Under the pieces are notes generated by a model. The model worked only from the letters and a program-made list of their open reading frames with translations, was not told the origin of the DNA and searched no databases. From NCBI GenBank assembly GCA_021209875.1, contig JAGYVD010000008.1:1549501-1613500 (forward strand): a DNA stretch of 64,000 bases. Reading direction: 5' to 3'. The position numbers were made by a program, and so were the translations under genes. This document shows, piece after piece, positions 46,142 through 58,267 of this stretch (position 1 is its first letter; each line of letters starts with the position of its first letter). The stretch comes from Rosellinia necatrix. Taxonomy: Eukaryota > Ascomycota > Sordariomycetes > Xylariales > Xylariaceae.

Positions 46142-46823
46142 TGCATAAACTCGGCGGAGCTGGCAAGATTACGGGGAGGAAGAGGGAGGGAGGGGGTTTT
46201 CTGGGGATTCCTGCAATTGCAATGAACACCAATTCGTGAGGGGAGAATGCCGGAGTGCGAGAGCCCACTCGCTCGGGTGGACTTGGGCGAAGAGCGACGG
46301 GCTGGAATGTATAACAAGGTGAACGGCGCAGTCGATGGCACGAGGATCACACCAGTTATAGAGGTTTTTGGCCGTGGTCCCTGCTGGAGATGGAGGACTT
46401 GGTATCGGAATATGGCGAGTCCACCAGCGAAATTGCTTATTACATTAGCGGGTTAAAAACTCAATGAGGGGCTCCAGACCCAATAGACGCACAGCAGAGA
46501 GTCCAGCACCTAGGCGACCGCCGCATGCATTAAAGCACTTATGCAGTATTCGGTCACACACCAAAAGTCAAGTCCCGTTCTGTCCCGTCGCAACGGAAGG
46601 GACCTCGGGCGGTGAATCACCCCTCCAATCAATCGCCCCTATTTTTGTTCCCCTCTTCGAAGCCCATAGCCCATGCGTGCTGCTGCGTGCTGCTGCGTGC
46701 TGCTGCTGCATCCGCTATCTAAAGTAAATGCCTAGGTACCCAGTTCACTACACTACCCTACCTCACTAATGTGCGCCTAAGTCAGCTCTTACCTAGTGTC
46801 TAGGTATGCTTTCGTTTCCCATG

Positions 46824-46845
46824 CCTACCTAGGTACCTAGGTAGG
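46824..46845. repeat. 22-bp perfect palindrome of TACCTAGG units
   Basis: The 22 bases from 46824 read identically on both strands (CCTACCTAGGT and its complement). It lies in a cluster of the TACCTA motif that is common in this window. Confidence 0.9.
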
Positions 46846-48146
46846 TAGTGGATATTTCTTCTGGGGCCATTCCACTTACTTAAGTACCTAGTTAGTGACA
46901 GATTTAGATACAGTAGGACATTGCGTAGTTAGCTAATCCAGGGTTAGGCATGGATGGGTGAACAAGGATCTATCCAAACCCAAACCCACAGTGCCTATCT
47001 AAGCACATACCTACTTAATTGAGTGTGCTTAAGCATTGCATTTGATGGTCAGGCGCAAGTTTCACTGGCTAGATGATACCTATAGAGCAAAAGGGCTGCA
47101 TGATACCTGATCCAAGCTAAATTGATTAGTTACAACAATGCAAGTTTGCTATTTTCAAGATACCTAGATCAGTAGGTACGGTAGGGATTGATAGCAGTTA
47201 GTGTCCTATGCACTTTACTGGGTTGTCGCACCACCGGATACTAAATGCATAATAACATCAGAGTCAAGTTGGTTTGAGGCCCAGTGGAATACCATTGGCA
47301 CCCGCTCTCCCTCCCCCCCCAGATCGTTACATGTAATCAATCCTTTACATATCAAGACCAGTGAAGCGGATGCACAGTCTATCTCACACGAATCACAAGG
47401 GGATTAGTGGCCAATAATTTACAGCACCAAAGTAGGTCTACGTTCCAGTTTAAACCGAACAGTCCAGTCAAACACTTAGACAGACGGACATTTCCTTGAC
47501 CTGCTGATGACACCGTTGCTGGCACTATAAATGGCGCAGGCACGGGGCACAGGCGTAGACACAGGCATAGACACAGGCGCAGGCGCAGGCACAGGTGCAG
47601 GCACATGCATTCAAGCGCCCGGTCTGCCTCTGCATCGTCTAGTCGCAATACTACCTACCTAGGTTACTAGAGCCTACCTAACTAACCTAGGTAGAGGACA
47701 ACACCGATGTATCGCACTTCATCCAACCGAGCCGAGTATCGGAGCAATGCCATGATCCGGGCGGGCGGGCGGCACAGCTATCGATTAGCCAGTCAGTCAC
47801 CTTGGCCAGCCAACTCAGACACTCGTCGCCCTCGGCCTTCTCAAACAATGGACACAAATCGTAAAGCGGTGTTGTGGGTGTTAGGGTCTCAAGTTAGGGC
47901 TTATGAACTAGTACGGCTGCTGCCGCCACCGCCGCCGCCTCCCCGGCAAGTCTGCAGCAAGGCCCTATAGGCTCTGCATCCCAGCTTTAAGATTCACTGG
48001 CCACAACGTCTCGGACAAGGTCCGGCATGCGGTTACCCGAAACCCGCGGAGCGGATGCTCATAAGCGGGGCCGAGCTGTGAGGCTCCCAAATCTACACGT
48101 ACCTGTGCCTGGACGCTTCATCATTACAGATGTGCGCACTCTTCAT

Positions 48147-48176
48147 CATTCACATTCACATTCACATTCACATTCA
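48147..48176. repeat. (CACATT)n microsatellite
   Basis: About four to five copies of the hexamer CACATT in gene-free DNA. Confidence 0.9.
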
Positions 48177-48433
48177 TATAGGATATACATAGGCGTGGTC
48201 TTACACGGGGGTCTCAAGCCGCGAGGTCACGAAAGGAGCACCGGAGCTATATGAATATTTGAACCTTTTTATTTTTGGATCTTGGCACTATGCCCCAATC
48301 GTTGAACTTTTGTTTAGCAAGTTATCAGCTCTATGTTACTCTATGTCATACCCCTTGAACCTTGAATCCATCGGGTTGGTACCGGGACAAGCCCCCTCCA
48401 ACCCCCCCCCATTAGTTGTTGCACAGCGGCACC

Positions 48434-49818
48434 TCAAAGCTGGGAGCGGGTGGAGGGCTTGCTGTTGATCACCCACGGGGTGGTGCCCTGCTTGCTCTCG
48501 AACGGTACAAAGTCCAAGACAGGGCTCTGACTGAGTCCCGGCACGAGTCTATTCTTTGTTTCCGTCATCATGTTTGCCTCGCTGCTCATGGCTCGGTCGA
48601 CATCCTCGAAGCGCGCATCAGCCCAGGTGACAAAGCGTGTGATCATGATTCCAAGCTGGACTACGCCGCTCGCTGCCTCCTTACGTGACGCCTCATATCT
48701 GGCAAAGGCCACCTCCAAGTCCTCGGTCGCCGGCACTGCCTTCTTAAGGAGAGCGGCTCGTAGGCTGTTGACTAGGGCGGTGGCCGAGAGAACCGCAGAC
48801 AGGGCTCCCTGCCCGTTGACCGATGTCATCTTGTGCGCCGCGTCGCCGACGATTACGACTCGTCCGTGATACCATTTCTTTGCCATGCCCTCTTCCTGGT
48901 GAAGCAACACCGCGTTGGTCTGTTCGCGTAGGGGCCAGATCTCCTTCAGCTTGACGCCTGGGAATATGTTGACGTCGGACATCTCCTGGGCGAACTTGTC
49001 AACCTCCTCGTTTGTGAACTTCTTCTTCTCCGATGTCGGCTTGTCAAGGCGCTTGAGTACCGTGAAAAACATGGTATCTCGCAATCGGACGGACTGCGAG
49101 GCTACTCCAGGTCCATGTGACTCGGCAAAATCTCCCAGCGCAATGTCTTCTCGAACGCCGCGGGTGTGGCCAAAGAGCGAGAGGTAGGTGGCAGGCATGG
49201 GGGGTGCGGGCTCCGATTCGGTGGATGTGGACGGGTCACTGAGGTGCTGGATGAGTTCTCGAGCCTGGCTGTGCACGCCGTCTGCTGCAATCACAATAGA
49301 ACCATCAACCACGCTGCCGTCGGCGAGGTGTACGTGCACACCATCCTTGTCTGTCTCGATGCGTGTGACATTTGCGTTGACCTTGACTTTGGTTTCGCGC
49401 TTGGGCAAGTTCTCATACAGGAGGCGGAGAAGGTTGCCGCGAGAAAGTCCCAAGTTGGGATAGCCGAATCTACAAAGCGGTTAGGGGCCTTTCCTCATAA
49501 CAACATTTCATCGAATGCTGAAACTCACTCATCTGCGATTGAGGCAAAGACACGGTCGCTCCACAGCGGCTCGCCGGTATGAGTGAAGTGAGTCTTGGTA
49601 GTGATGGGAGTCGAGAGCTCTAAGGCGGCATCATATAGGCCCAACTGGTCCAGGAGCCGAACAAAGGGCGGCCAAACCAACAGCAAAGCGCCACGATATC
49701 TCACAACCTCCGACTGTCTCTCAAGGACTATGAAATCAATACCGGCCGCGGTTAGTGCATGGGCCGCAAAGAGACCCGCAGGTCCCGCGCCAAGAACAAC
49801 CACACGAAAGTCGGGCAT
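48434..49818 (-). CDS. FAD-dependent monooxygenase (PaxM/salicylate-hydroxylase-like)
   Basis: Exons 49818-49529 and 49469-48434 (59-nt intron) give 441 aa. FAD-binding VVVLGAGPAGLFAAHAL starts at residue 6; the FAD/NAD(P)H motif IVIAADGVHSQARE follows mid-protein; the second FAD motif GRVVIVGDAAHKMTSVNGQGA lies about two thirds along. These are the three marks of class A flavoprotein hydroxylases, which use NAD(P)H and O2 to hydroxylate or epoxidise aromatic, terpenoid or related substrates. The closest style is the fungal secondary-metabolism group (PaxM type), but no biosynthetic backbone gene is near. The C-terminal region is amphipathic without a clear TM. The start at 49818 is supported by the glycine motif right behind it. 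Confidence 0.9.
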
Positions 49819-52022
49819 GACTTGTCAGTCTTGTCGAAGGGACGTGATGAAAGAGGGTGGGTGCGTAGATGGGTTCGCCATGCAAAGAGGCAGTCGTGAA
49901 GATGGATGGAAGAAGAAGAGAGCATGAGGTAAAGACGCGGTGGAATTTATAGTGTACAAGAGGCAGGTAGGTAACTTTTCAGACCACAATTTTATGGCTA
50001 CTACACGGTGACCGTGAATATGCTACCCTACCTAGCAGCGGAAGGAACGCCACATCCCTGGCCTCGGCTCGGGCTGACAATATGAGTTACCAGCTAGTTT
50101 CCTGTTTGTTGGGAGTTACCCGTAGTTGCCTGTGGTTGTTAAGCCCGGGTTACAATGGAATTCACGTCTTGACTACTTGCAAAAGAGGCATGTACAAGGT
50201 ACATATGTATACCATCTCCTAGTCACCCCAGGTACGAAATACTCTCAGACCGGAAACAAGGTAAGTGGCGCTTGGCGCCGAGAAAGGCACTCCTGAACAA
50301 GTCCCTCTCTATTCAATGTGTTCTGCATTTACTACACTTTCCTTGTAACTAAGTGCAACAGATATCCTAAGGCCGTCTCTCGTAGATGGCTCCAATCACA
50401 TGCTCCGTCTTAGGGTGATCTGGCCCGCTGGGGCCACTAGCTAGGCAGAAAGACGACCCGGCTCGCACTCGCTTTGGGCCGGGGTCCCAGTTGATCCGTG
50501 TCCTTTAATATAGTGTGGGGGAAGGTGGACCAATATCTCCCTTGAGCAACAAATAGCCCATTGGCTAGTACGGCCGTGGCATGTTCATCTCTCCGCGGAC
50601 GTTGATACGACCGAAACTCCACCACACGCCCGTGTTCAAGATTTGACTTAAGCATTGCTGCTGGCAGAAATTCTGTTCGCTCGTTTGCCGGATAGATCCG
50701 CGACTTCTTCCTCGGCCGGTACTTAGCGCCAAGTGGGCGCATACAAATGTTCCGGGTATATTGTAGGGGTCCCCTTGTCAATCACCAACACATAAGTCCG
50801 CTAATGCCTCTATCTTTGATGACATTGTACTTACCCTCGATTCCGCCCATGGTATGTAAATATCTAGTTGATTGGCATTTGTAGCTCGGCAAGGAACAAG
50901 GGCCATGTCCATTTTCTTTATGCCATAAAGGCTTGTTTTCTCAATCAGATTTGTGATGTTGACAAGGCATCATGTACGTCAAGCTTATTTCTACAGTACC
51001 TGGTATCTAATACCCAGTATCTGGTATCTGGTACCTAGCCACGTGTTCGAAAAGGCCCCTGGTGTATGCTACTTCTTGCGCCTTCCTAGAGCTATCATTT
51101 ACTCCCTACTAGGTACTGTTAAGTACGTTGCGGTTCAATTGTAATGAGGCAGCTACAGAAGTGCTTAGGCGCTAGCTGCATGACAAAGTATTAACTAGCC
51201 TTGCACCGTAATGACTCTTTTTCCTGCCTAGCTAGTAGTTACCAACATGTTTGTATTATATTAGGAAGGCTTGCGCGTTGAAACTGCTGCACAGATAAAT
51301 ACTAGTGCCACCATCGCCATGGAGACAAGTGGTAATTAACATATGAAATGATGCAATTACCTATTCTAGGTATCTTCGAAATACTCTGTGCCCGTGAAGT
51401 ATTTTTTTTTTTTTTTCAAAGCATGCATAGCCACAGAGGGCATACACGAACACTTACCTAGATTAGCCCTTACTGTTCATAATAAGTATTCAAGCTCAAT
51501 AGTGTTGAGACTTTGACTGATATAATAAAAACAGGGAACGAATAGAGTAGCAGAGGTTAACTTACATACAATGATCTACTTAAGCACTTCAGGGCATTCC
51601 CAAGCGCTTATTTTCCGAGGACTGGGTTATGTTTATGCTGTAAATAGTGCATAATGGACTACCTCGCTAGAGAAGGCGTCAGGCCAATCTTTCACGAAGC
51701 TGTCTCTCTAGAATTAACAATAGAAAGAATGTTGGCTGATACTGCAATTCCTGGAGGTTCAGAAGAAACCGTGATTTAATTCTTGTTTCATCAAACGAAC
51801 TTTGTGGCATCATTACGCGTACTAATCCCAAGTGTGGCTTAGATTCATGGACCATTCTCCCGGATTCTAAATTTGACATGCATTTTCAATAAACCCGTAT
51901 TACCTGATCTGATTCATAGGTGATTTATGACAAGGAATGATCTTTATAATATCAAGAAATTCCCACATTGACATCAAGTATGCCGATTTCCAATTCCTCC
52001 ATCTACCACACATGACCTACAA

Positions 52023-52054
<32 letters not shown>

Positions 52055-52369
52055 TATCAGAGCCTTGCGCATTGCGCAGAGAATCCTTTATGGGACACTA
52101 GTGCCTCAAAAGATTGTTGGCTCCAAAATCGATATCCACCCATTACCCTAAGGTTGAGGTCAATACAGTTATTAGGCCTGTATTACTGTAGCCTCCTGAA
52201 TTCCTGTAGTTGAAAGCTTCCTTGCTCAAGGAACTTGTCAGGCAATGCGTTTCGTAGGCCAGAAAGCTCAAACATTGGGATAACTCGACAGATAGCTGCA
52301 GAAGCCATAAAACTGCCAATTATCTTGATACTATCAACATATCATGTATAGCCTCATCAGCATCTTGGT
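49819..52369. other. Intergenic, AT-rich
   Basis: 2.5 kb without a supported gene. A minus-strand frame at 50437-50781 (114 aa) is basic and has no recognisable domain; it may be a transposon fragment but nothing proves that. Poly-T tracts lie at about 51402-51416 and a T-tract joined to an A-tract (a long A/T palindrome) at about 52023-52053. Confidence 0.5.
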
Positions 52370-52948
52370 TTAGGCATCGGAAATGGGAAAGGCACCCATA
52401 AATGCAAGCGTTGAGAAGGAAATGGTACCGAAGAGAATATGGGCGACAATGGAGATTAATGAAAGCCAAGATATAAAGATAAAAAGGCATGTCTCTTCCT
52501 TCAATCGTATTTCAAGCTTGTCTTGGCTGATACATGGCGAAAATTTATACCGCATAATCGTGCTGACCGTTCATTCACCGGCAAAGTAACTGGCCGTGAA
52601 GACATTGGCTATTGCACCGAGTATAAGAATATACTCCAGCAAGACTATAAATGCTGCTTTCCAAGAGGAGAGACCGTAGAGCTTATCTAGAAGTAGGTGT
52701 CCTTGTGTGGCTTTCAAGCGTTCTAAAGGGTTTTCGTACACAAATGTTGCGAGGGGGTTAACAGCTGGCGACCCGATAGCGATCATAAGTGCCAGCCAAG
52801 GTCGGCGTCTTGGGAGTAGCGCTGTCTCATTCACAGAGGATCCGAGGAACGTGAGAATAGTAGGCATTAGGTCGAGAGCCAACGTATCTGAGAACGCCGT
52901 TATAGGGATGGCGAGCGAGTACTGGGCACTCATGATAGTAGCAGGCAT
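52370..52948 (-). pseudogene. Multi-TM membrane protein interrupted by one in-frame TGA
   Basis: Read leftward from ATG 52948 the frame gives ALDLMPTILTFLGSS, RRRPWLALMIAIGSPAVNPL, FVYENPLERL, HLLLDKLYGLSSWKAAFIVL and ILILGAIANVFTASYFAGE, then TGA at 52573-52571. The same frame then continues open for another 67 codons with TVSTI and two hydrophobic segments before a final stop. A single CGA-to-TGA change would explain the break, which is the kind of change RIP makes. The pattern (GSPAVNPL, YENPLERL, LLDK) resembles an unnamed fungal membrane-protein family, from memory and without a family name. It may be an inactive gene or have a missed intron; a 52-nt candidate intron did not keep the frame. 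Confidence 0.55.
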
Positions 52949-54706
52949 GAAAGTGAGCTATGGGCAGGCACGATTACAAGGCTGTTCCCGAGCCGCGATG
53001 CAACCCATTAAAACAAGGCAAAATAATCGATTTTGACTTTTTGTGATTGATTTAAGCGTAATTTAGGCTTGTTTGACCGATTTGATCGAACCTTGTACCT
53101 GGCTTGACCTATCTATTTGACACGCAACGCGGGCAAGTTCATCAGCTCTTTTCGTTGTGAATCGCAACCCACAGACTTTCAGCATTGTCTTTCAGTTGAT
53201 GCTGAAGGCACTGGACTAATTGTAGAGCGTGTCATGTTATAGATGAGTCAAGTGCGGAAGGCCACTGGAATCTTGAGGAAAGCCAGGTGGGATGGGTGGG
53301 GATTATGGAGGGCAAAAAAGATGATGCATAAGAAGTGGAGGGATTGATCCTAGTAGTCCAGTGGACTGGCTTATATACAGCACCAGGCTTATTATACCTT
53401 CCGTCGTTCCGTCATTAAATTACACCTATTGTACCTGCTACCTAATCAACCCAGCTGAGCTCGGCCCCCCCGTTTCCCTTGATGTTTCCATAGCCGATCC
53501 CAGCTGGTCTGTTGAAGCTTGTGCGACCGACCCGGAGCCGAAGAAGCATCGGAGAAGGTGCAGGTATAGTCCATGGATACCCAAGCAGGATGAAGCCTAA
53601 ACTGCTTCTAATTCACCCGATCCATGAAACACCAGGCAAAAATGGATTAGTTTGTAGAAATCTTGAGAATTTCCTCCTGAAGTCTGATGAGAATCCCATC
53701 GCCTTTCCCATACAACAAAGGCATGCAAGCAGCGAGTATTAGTTGCCTCATAGCTGCCTTGTGGCTTGTCTGGCGGAACACGACCCATGATAGTTATCTT
53801 TGTTGCAACACTAACAAGCTAAAGGTTCATGGAGCCGTTAAGGTATTTCTCTTCGATTGGAATAAACCCAGATACGAGAGGAGAGAATGAGACCCTAGGT
53901 CTAATCTTAGTCCGGTAGTGGCAGGAGGAATGTGCCTATCTGACACGATGTCACATGGACCACTGATGCCAGGAATACGCTAATGTCCAAAGAGTGTCAT
54001 AGAAATGTCAAGACACCTGTGAGGAGAGAACAACACAAAGGACCAACATGCATGAGGCTGGAAAGTCAACTGACTACTCGTAGGAGTAAGGATATAGACC
54101 GTGTGAACTCACTGTGCAAGTCTCGGGCGTAAATAGCTGCCCAAGCAAGGATAGCTAGACTCTCCCTCTTTCCTCCTCAGCGCTCCCTTGAGGCCAAAGA
54201 AGATGATCATAAATATGAAGCCATTACCAGCTTCTAAGCCCAGCATAGCCAAGCCTTGTCACACACGAGGCAAGAAACACCGGTGGCATCCGGCCTCCAG
54301 TATCATACCTGATAGGATTCATCGTCCCTAGCTTCTAGCCGTGAAAGTGAGAGCAGGAGAGATAACCGAGATAGATGATCGATGGCGAGAACCGTTGGAA
54401 CATGGAGTAGGTAATGGCCTCGGAGAGCTCTGCGCCCGACGCAATGATGTTGTATTTTGACACCACTTATTTCATGTGAAGGGTTTAATTGAATAAGAGA
54501 ATGATGGCTATAGCGACTAGCTCTTGCGGGCCCCATCCCCGTCTCTAATTTGCATACACTAGAAAAGGTACAGACTTGGTCCATCTACTTGTACCAAGCT
54601 TGTCAATTCAACAGGTCGATTTCTGAACATCCCATGTAGTAACTGTGGCGTATGTAGTTATCTACCTTCTGCGACCAGATGTCCCTATCAGGTTTTTCGG
54701 CCCACA
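52949..54706. other. Intergenic
   Basis: 1.75 kb between the interrupted membrane-protein gene and the HET gene. No frame with a domain on either strand. The right end is the HET promoter region, with no clear TATA box. Confidence 0.5.
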
Positions 54707-56710
54707 ATGACAGCTACCACCGGCAGCGCAGCCGAGATTGCCCACTCTTGCTCTATATGCGATCGGGTTGTGGTGAATCTGGATGAACGAGTCCAAAGTC
54801 ACACGTTAGGGCAGCTGGAGGAGCTGAGGCAGCAAGCTGGAGTGGTGCAATGCGAGCTGCTACGGCAATACGTTAGCGTCACGAAAGCAGGCCCGGAGAC
54901 TGGTGTCGAGCTTCGCTTCGGTCGCTATCGGAATCGTAAAGACGATATGCGGGCTCTCATTGCGAGAGAGGGATGGGATGACGACGATGAAGAAGAGAAC
55001 CAGGAAGCGCAATACTTTCGCGTCTACGCACCGGCAAGTAGGTTCGAGGGGACTGCGACACGATGCTATAGTTCTGACCTGAGTTGTATAGATGACCCTT
55101 CCTTCAAAGCCCTTCCCATCCACCCTCCTGGTTTGGATATTGGCTCAGAGAGAGCTTTCGAGAAGGCTCGCCAATGGCTGAAGGTTTGCTGCAAGAAGCA
55201 TTCGGCGTGTAAGGGCTCTAAGGGAGACGCCATGCCTACGCGGGTCATTGACGTCTCGGGCGAAAAAATACGTCTCATTGATACTCAAGCAGCAGGGCTC
55301 AAACACGGCAAGTACGTCACTCTGAGCTATTGCTGGGGCGGACCTCAGCTGTTCACAACCACCAAGGCGACATTAGAGCAACGTCTTCAAGAGCTACCTC
55401 TGGCAGACTTTCCACAGACGATTAAGGATGCCATTACGGTGACCAGGGCGTTGAAAGTGAAGTACATCTGGGTTGATGCTATCTGTATTATTCAAGACGA
55501 CCTTGAAGATAAAGCAGTGGAGATCAGTCGGATGACGGATATTTATAATCTTTCGTACGTGACGATATCCGCTAGCACGGCATCGACTTGCTACGACGGT
55601 TTTCTCCAGACACGAAAGTTGGAGAAGACGCCTATCCGCCTCCGTGCGGAGTTCTCGCGCAACAAGGAAGGCACCGTACTGCTGGTGACGGATCCCGCTA
55701 GCGATGAACCGATCCACAAACGTGGATGGACGATGCAGGAACACCTTTTGGCACCGCGCCTACTGATGTTCGGGTCATTGTGCATGGAGTTCCGCTGCCT
55801 GACTGGTAATGAGCGTGATGGCGGCACGATTCCTCCCTTCAATGTGCAGCAGTCCGGAATGCCAGTGATGGAAGGCCGGGTGGCATCCGTGCTCTACACT
55901 GCGAAGTACGGCGGGGTCCCGGATACACGCCACAGGAATACCCTCAAACGCAACACATTCCTATACCGGGCTGGCCTCATGTCGCTTGTGCTGAGGATCA
56001 CGGGAGAGAAGAACCAGCTGCAGGGCATTATTATCGAGCAATGGGCGAGCATTGTCGAGGCGTATACAGCACGCGCCCTCGGAGTCTGCGACGATAGGTT
56101 GAATGCCATCTCGGGCATCGCAAAGAAGATCCATCGTGCAGAGCTGGGTAAGTACCTTGGAGGTCTATTTAGTTACGAGCTCCTTCCACAGCTTATGTGG
56201 TCGCGGGCCGAAGCGCAGGCGCCTTTGCCGCGGCCATCCGGCGATTATAGGGCGCCTTCTTGGTCTTGGGCCTCCATTGACGGCCAAGTGGTCTTCAGGA
56301 ACCGTATGTGGAGTAGCGTGAAGGTGACGGCGAGTCTCATGGGGTTCAACATCCGGCCCGTGTCGGGAATCAAGAAGTATACAGAGTACATCTCTGGAAT
56401 GATACGGATATCAGGGAATGTGACCAGATTAACGCTTGTAACAAACCCGACAACCTATGAGTTGGCCGTGCCGCAGAGTCACGCCAATATGTCACTCATC
56501 CTAGACGCGCAAGAGTTCCAGGATGTGCCTTCGCTCGATGTCTACTTGCTACAGATACTGCATGACTGGGGATTGGTTCGAGGCTTGGTGCTGCAGGACC
56601 AAAATGACTGTACGTTTCGACGGATAGGATACTGCGAATTGCCAGGGTATGGTGATGAAACCGCAAGACCGCGGGAGGGCTGGTTTGAAAAGGAGGTTTC
56701 CATAGTTTAG
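54707..56710 (+). CDS. Heterokaryon-incompatibility (HET) domain protein
   Basis: A single-exon frame of 667 aa from ATG 54707. The HET domain occupies roughly residues 200-350: YVTLSYCWGG (203-212), then FPQTIKDAITVTRALKVKYIWVDAICIIQDD (to 265) with the acidic EISRMTDIYNLS and TISAS motifs, and RGWTMQEHLLAPRLLMFG at the end of the core. APSWSWASIDGQV later is the usual C-terminal mark. A Cys-containing N-terminal segment (CSICDR; CCKKHSAC) precedes the domain. HET proteins act in nonself recognition and programmed cell death on fusion of unlike hyphae; many have TIR-like folds. No partner such as a fungal NLR is adjacent, but one lies 24 kb to the left. It converges with the FAD monooxygenase 217 bases away. 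The gene looks intact. Confidence 0.95.
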   Translation: MTATTGSAAEIAHSCSICDRVVVNLDERVQSHTLGQLEELRQQAGVVQCELLRQYVSVTKAGPETGVELRFGRYRNRKDDMRALIAREGWDDDDEEENQEAQYFRVYAPASRFEGTATRCYSSDLSCIDDPSFKALPIHPPGLDIGSERAFEKARQWLKVCCKKHSACKGSKGDAMPTRVIDVSGEKIRLIDTQAAGLKHGKYVTLSYCWGGPQLFTTTKATLEQRLQELPLADFPQTIKDAITVTRALKVKYIWVDAICIIQDDLEDKAVEISRMTDIYNLSYVTISASTASTCYDGFLQTRKLEKTPIRLRAEFSRNKEGTVLLVTDPASDEPIHKRGWTMQEHLLAPRLLMFGSLCMEFRCLTGNERDGGTIPPFNVQQSGMPVMEGRVASVLYTAKYGGVPDTRHRNTLKRNTFLYRAGLMSLVLRITGEKNQLQGIIIEQWASIVEAYTARALGVCDDRLNAISGIAKKIHRAELGKYLGGLFSYELLPQLMWSRAEAQAPLPRPSGDYRAPSWSWASIDGQVVFRNRMWSSVKVTASLMGFNIRPVSGIKKYTEYISGMIRISGNVTRLTLVTNPTTYELAVPQSHANMSLILDAQEFQDVPSLDVYLLQILHDWGLVRGLVLQDQNDCTFRRIGYCELPGYGDETARPREGWFEKEVSIV

Positions 56711-56927
56711 TATCGTAGGGAAATTGCTTATATCCATTAAGGCGCCCAATTGCGATCAAGATGACTCTTAGCAGCTTCTATAAAATATCTCTCGCAGAGC
56801 GGGAGATGGCATACCTGCTGCAATCACTATCTATTTCGCATGACACACTTCGCATTATTCAAACTCATCTTGCCATTATATCTTGTCTATCGACTCCAAC
56901 ATTGTACTTAACCTGCTAACCGCCCCA

Positions 56928-58267
56928 TCAAACGTCCCCCTTCAGTTTCCCGTCCGCCCAAGCCTTGACCTTGTCCTCAATATTAGGTGTGTACAACCAA
57001 GCCATCTGATCCGGGTTTTCCGCTGATTCATCAACCCATATCTCGCCTTTACCAAGCAGATTTTGCTTCTCGAGCGGCAAACTTTTATTGTTCAGCTGCT
57101 TGGTTAGCACAATGAGGTCGTCGATGCGATCTTGGCGCATTTTCTGCCAAAAGTCTAGTGCTTCCTCCCATTTGATGCCCGAATTTTCTCTAAGTGTAGA
57201 GAGCAACAGGGCTAGTGACATGACGTCTTCGAAGGCTTGTGATGCTCCTTGTCCAGAGGTTGGCGGGATCGCGTGAGCGGAATCGCCGAGGATAGCGACG
57301 TGACGCTTCTCAGAAGTCCACCTTTCCAGACGGGGGATCGAATAGAATGCCCACATGTTCATAGAGTCGGCGTCGATGTCTTCCATGGCGGATTTGGCGA
57401 TTTCAGGCCAGGCATTCATGTTCATGCGATTTCGAACACCGTCGATCAGACCTTGCTTGTCAGCCATAAGCCTGTCCCATCCTTCCCTGGTCTGGTCTTC
57501 AATGGGAAATTGCGTCCCAGATAGCATAGCGGACCCGTCAGGCTTCTGGGGTGCCAGAATGAACACGCCATTTGAAGTTAGGACGCTGACTGGAAACTCG
57601 TAGTCCTTGTCTTTGGGGACTCGTAGTTGCTTCGTCGGTGTTTCCCAAGTCAGAGCTGTTAAACCCATGAACTTCTTTTGGACCCCTGGGGCAACATACT
57701 CCCTGACCCTGCTGTGAATGCCATCTGCGCCGATAAGTAGCGAGGCGGTTGCTGTAGTTCGATCGGCAAATGCGAATAGCACGTGGTCGTCGTTCTCGAG
57801 AACAACGTTGGTAAACTTCTTGTTGAAATGAACAGCAATCTTCCGTTCGAAACAGGCGTTGTATAGGATGTCGAGGAGCTCCTGGCGATAAACACGTAGA
57901 GCCTTGTACCCGAAAAGAGCTTCGTTGCCAAGAGGGTAGCGATCGATCGTCCGCTCATCCGCATCTTTGTAATAAACATATTCGAAAGCGAAGCTCTTCT
58001 TCTGGAGCTCAGGGTAAACCCCGAAGCCGTCCAAGATTCTCAGTGCATTAGGCGACAACATCACGGCGCCACTTGATGTCTTAGAGGCAGAGTGGGTGTC
58101 GCGTGCTTCATAGACCGTGCAGGGAATCGACAGCTGATGTAGCGCGAGGGCCATAGCCATACCCTGTGATATCGTCAATCAGCTAGACTGCGAATGAGGA
58201 TAGAACCGAGCACACTTACAGCAAGACCGCCTCCAATAATGGCAACATTTCGCGTGGAATACTCCAT
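56928..58267 (-). CDS. FAD-dependent monooxygenase (salicylate/6-hydroxynicotinate hydroxylase type)
   Basis: Exons 58267-58220 and 58163-56928 (56-nt intron) give 427 aa. The splice falls inside the FAD glycine motif: VAIIGGGLA-GMAMALALHQL. Then come the LLIGADGIHSRVREYVAPG motif and HVAILGDSAHAIPPTSGQGASQAFEDV. These identify a class A flavoprotein monooxygenase; length and FEDV end fit small aromatic-ring hydroxylases such as salicylate or 6-hydroxynicotinate monooxygenase. The gene is divergent from an NAD(P)-binding protein gene across about 730 bases, a layout that allows shared regulation. The start at 58267 is chosen since it supplies the first beta strand. Function on a particular substrate is inferred only. 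Confidence 0.92.

Larger units (their letters stand above)
46142..48433. other. Intergenic with TACCTA motifs and minisatellites
   Basis: 2.3 kb without a supported gene. It holds TGCTGCGTGCTGC repeats at about 46679-46707, dense TACCTAGG motifs at 46730-46860 including a palindrome, a hexamer (ACAGGC/GCAGGC) minisatellite at about 47527-47606, and a (CACATT)n run at about 48147-48176. The promoter of the CBS-PB1 gene is at the left end. Confidence 0.55.

Noticed and set aside
50437..50781. 114-aa minus-strand frame, possible transposon fragment
   Set aside because: Basic composition alone does not identify a polyprotein; no catalytic motif is visible.
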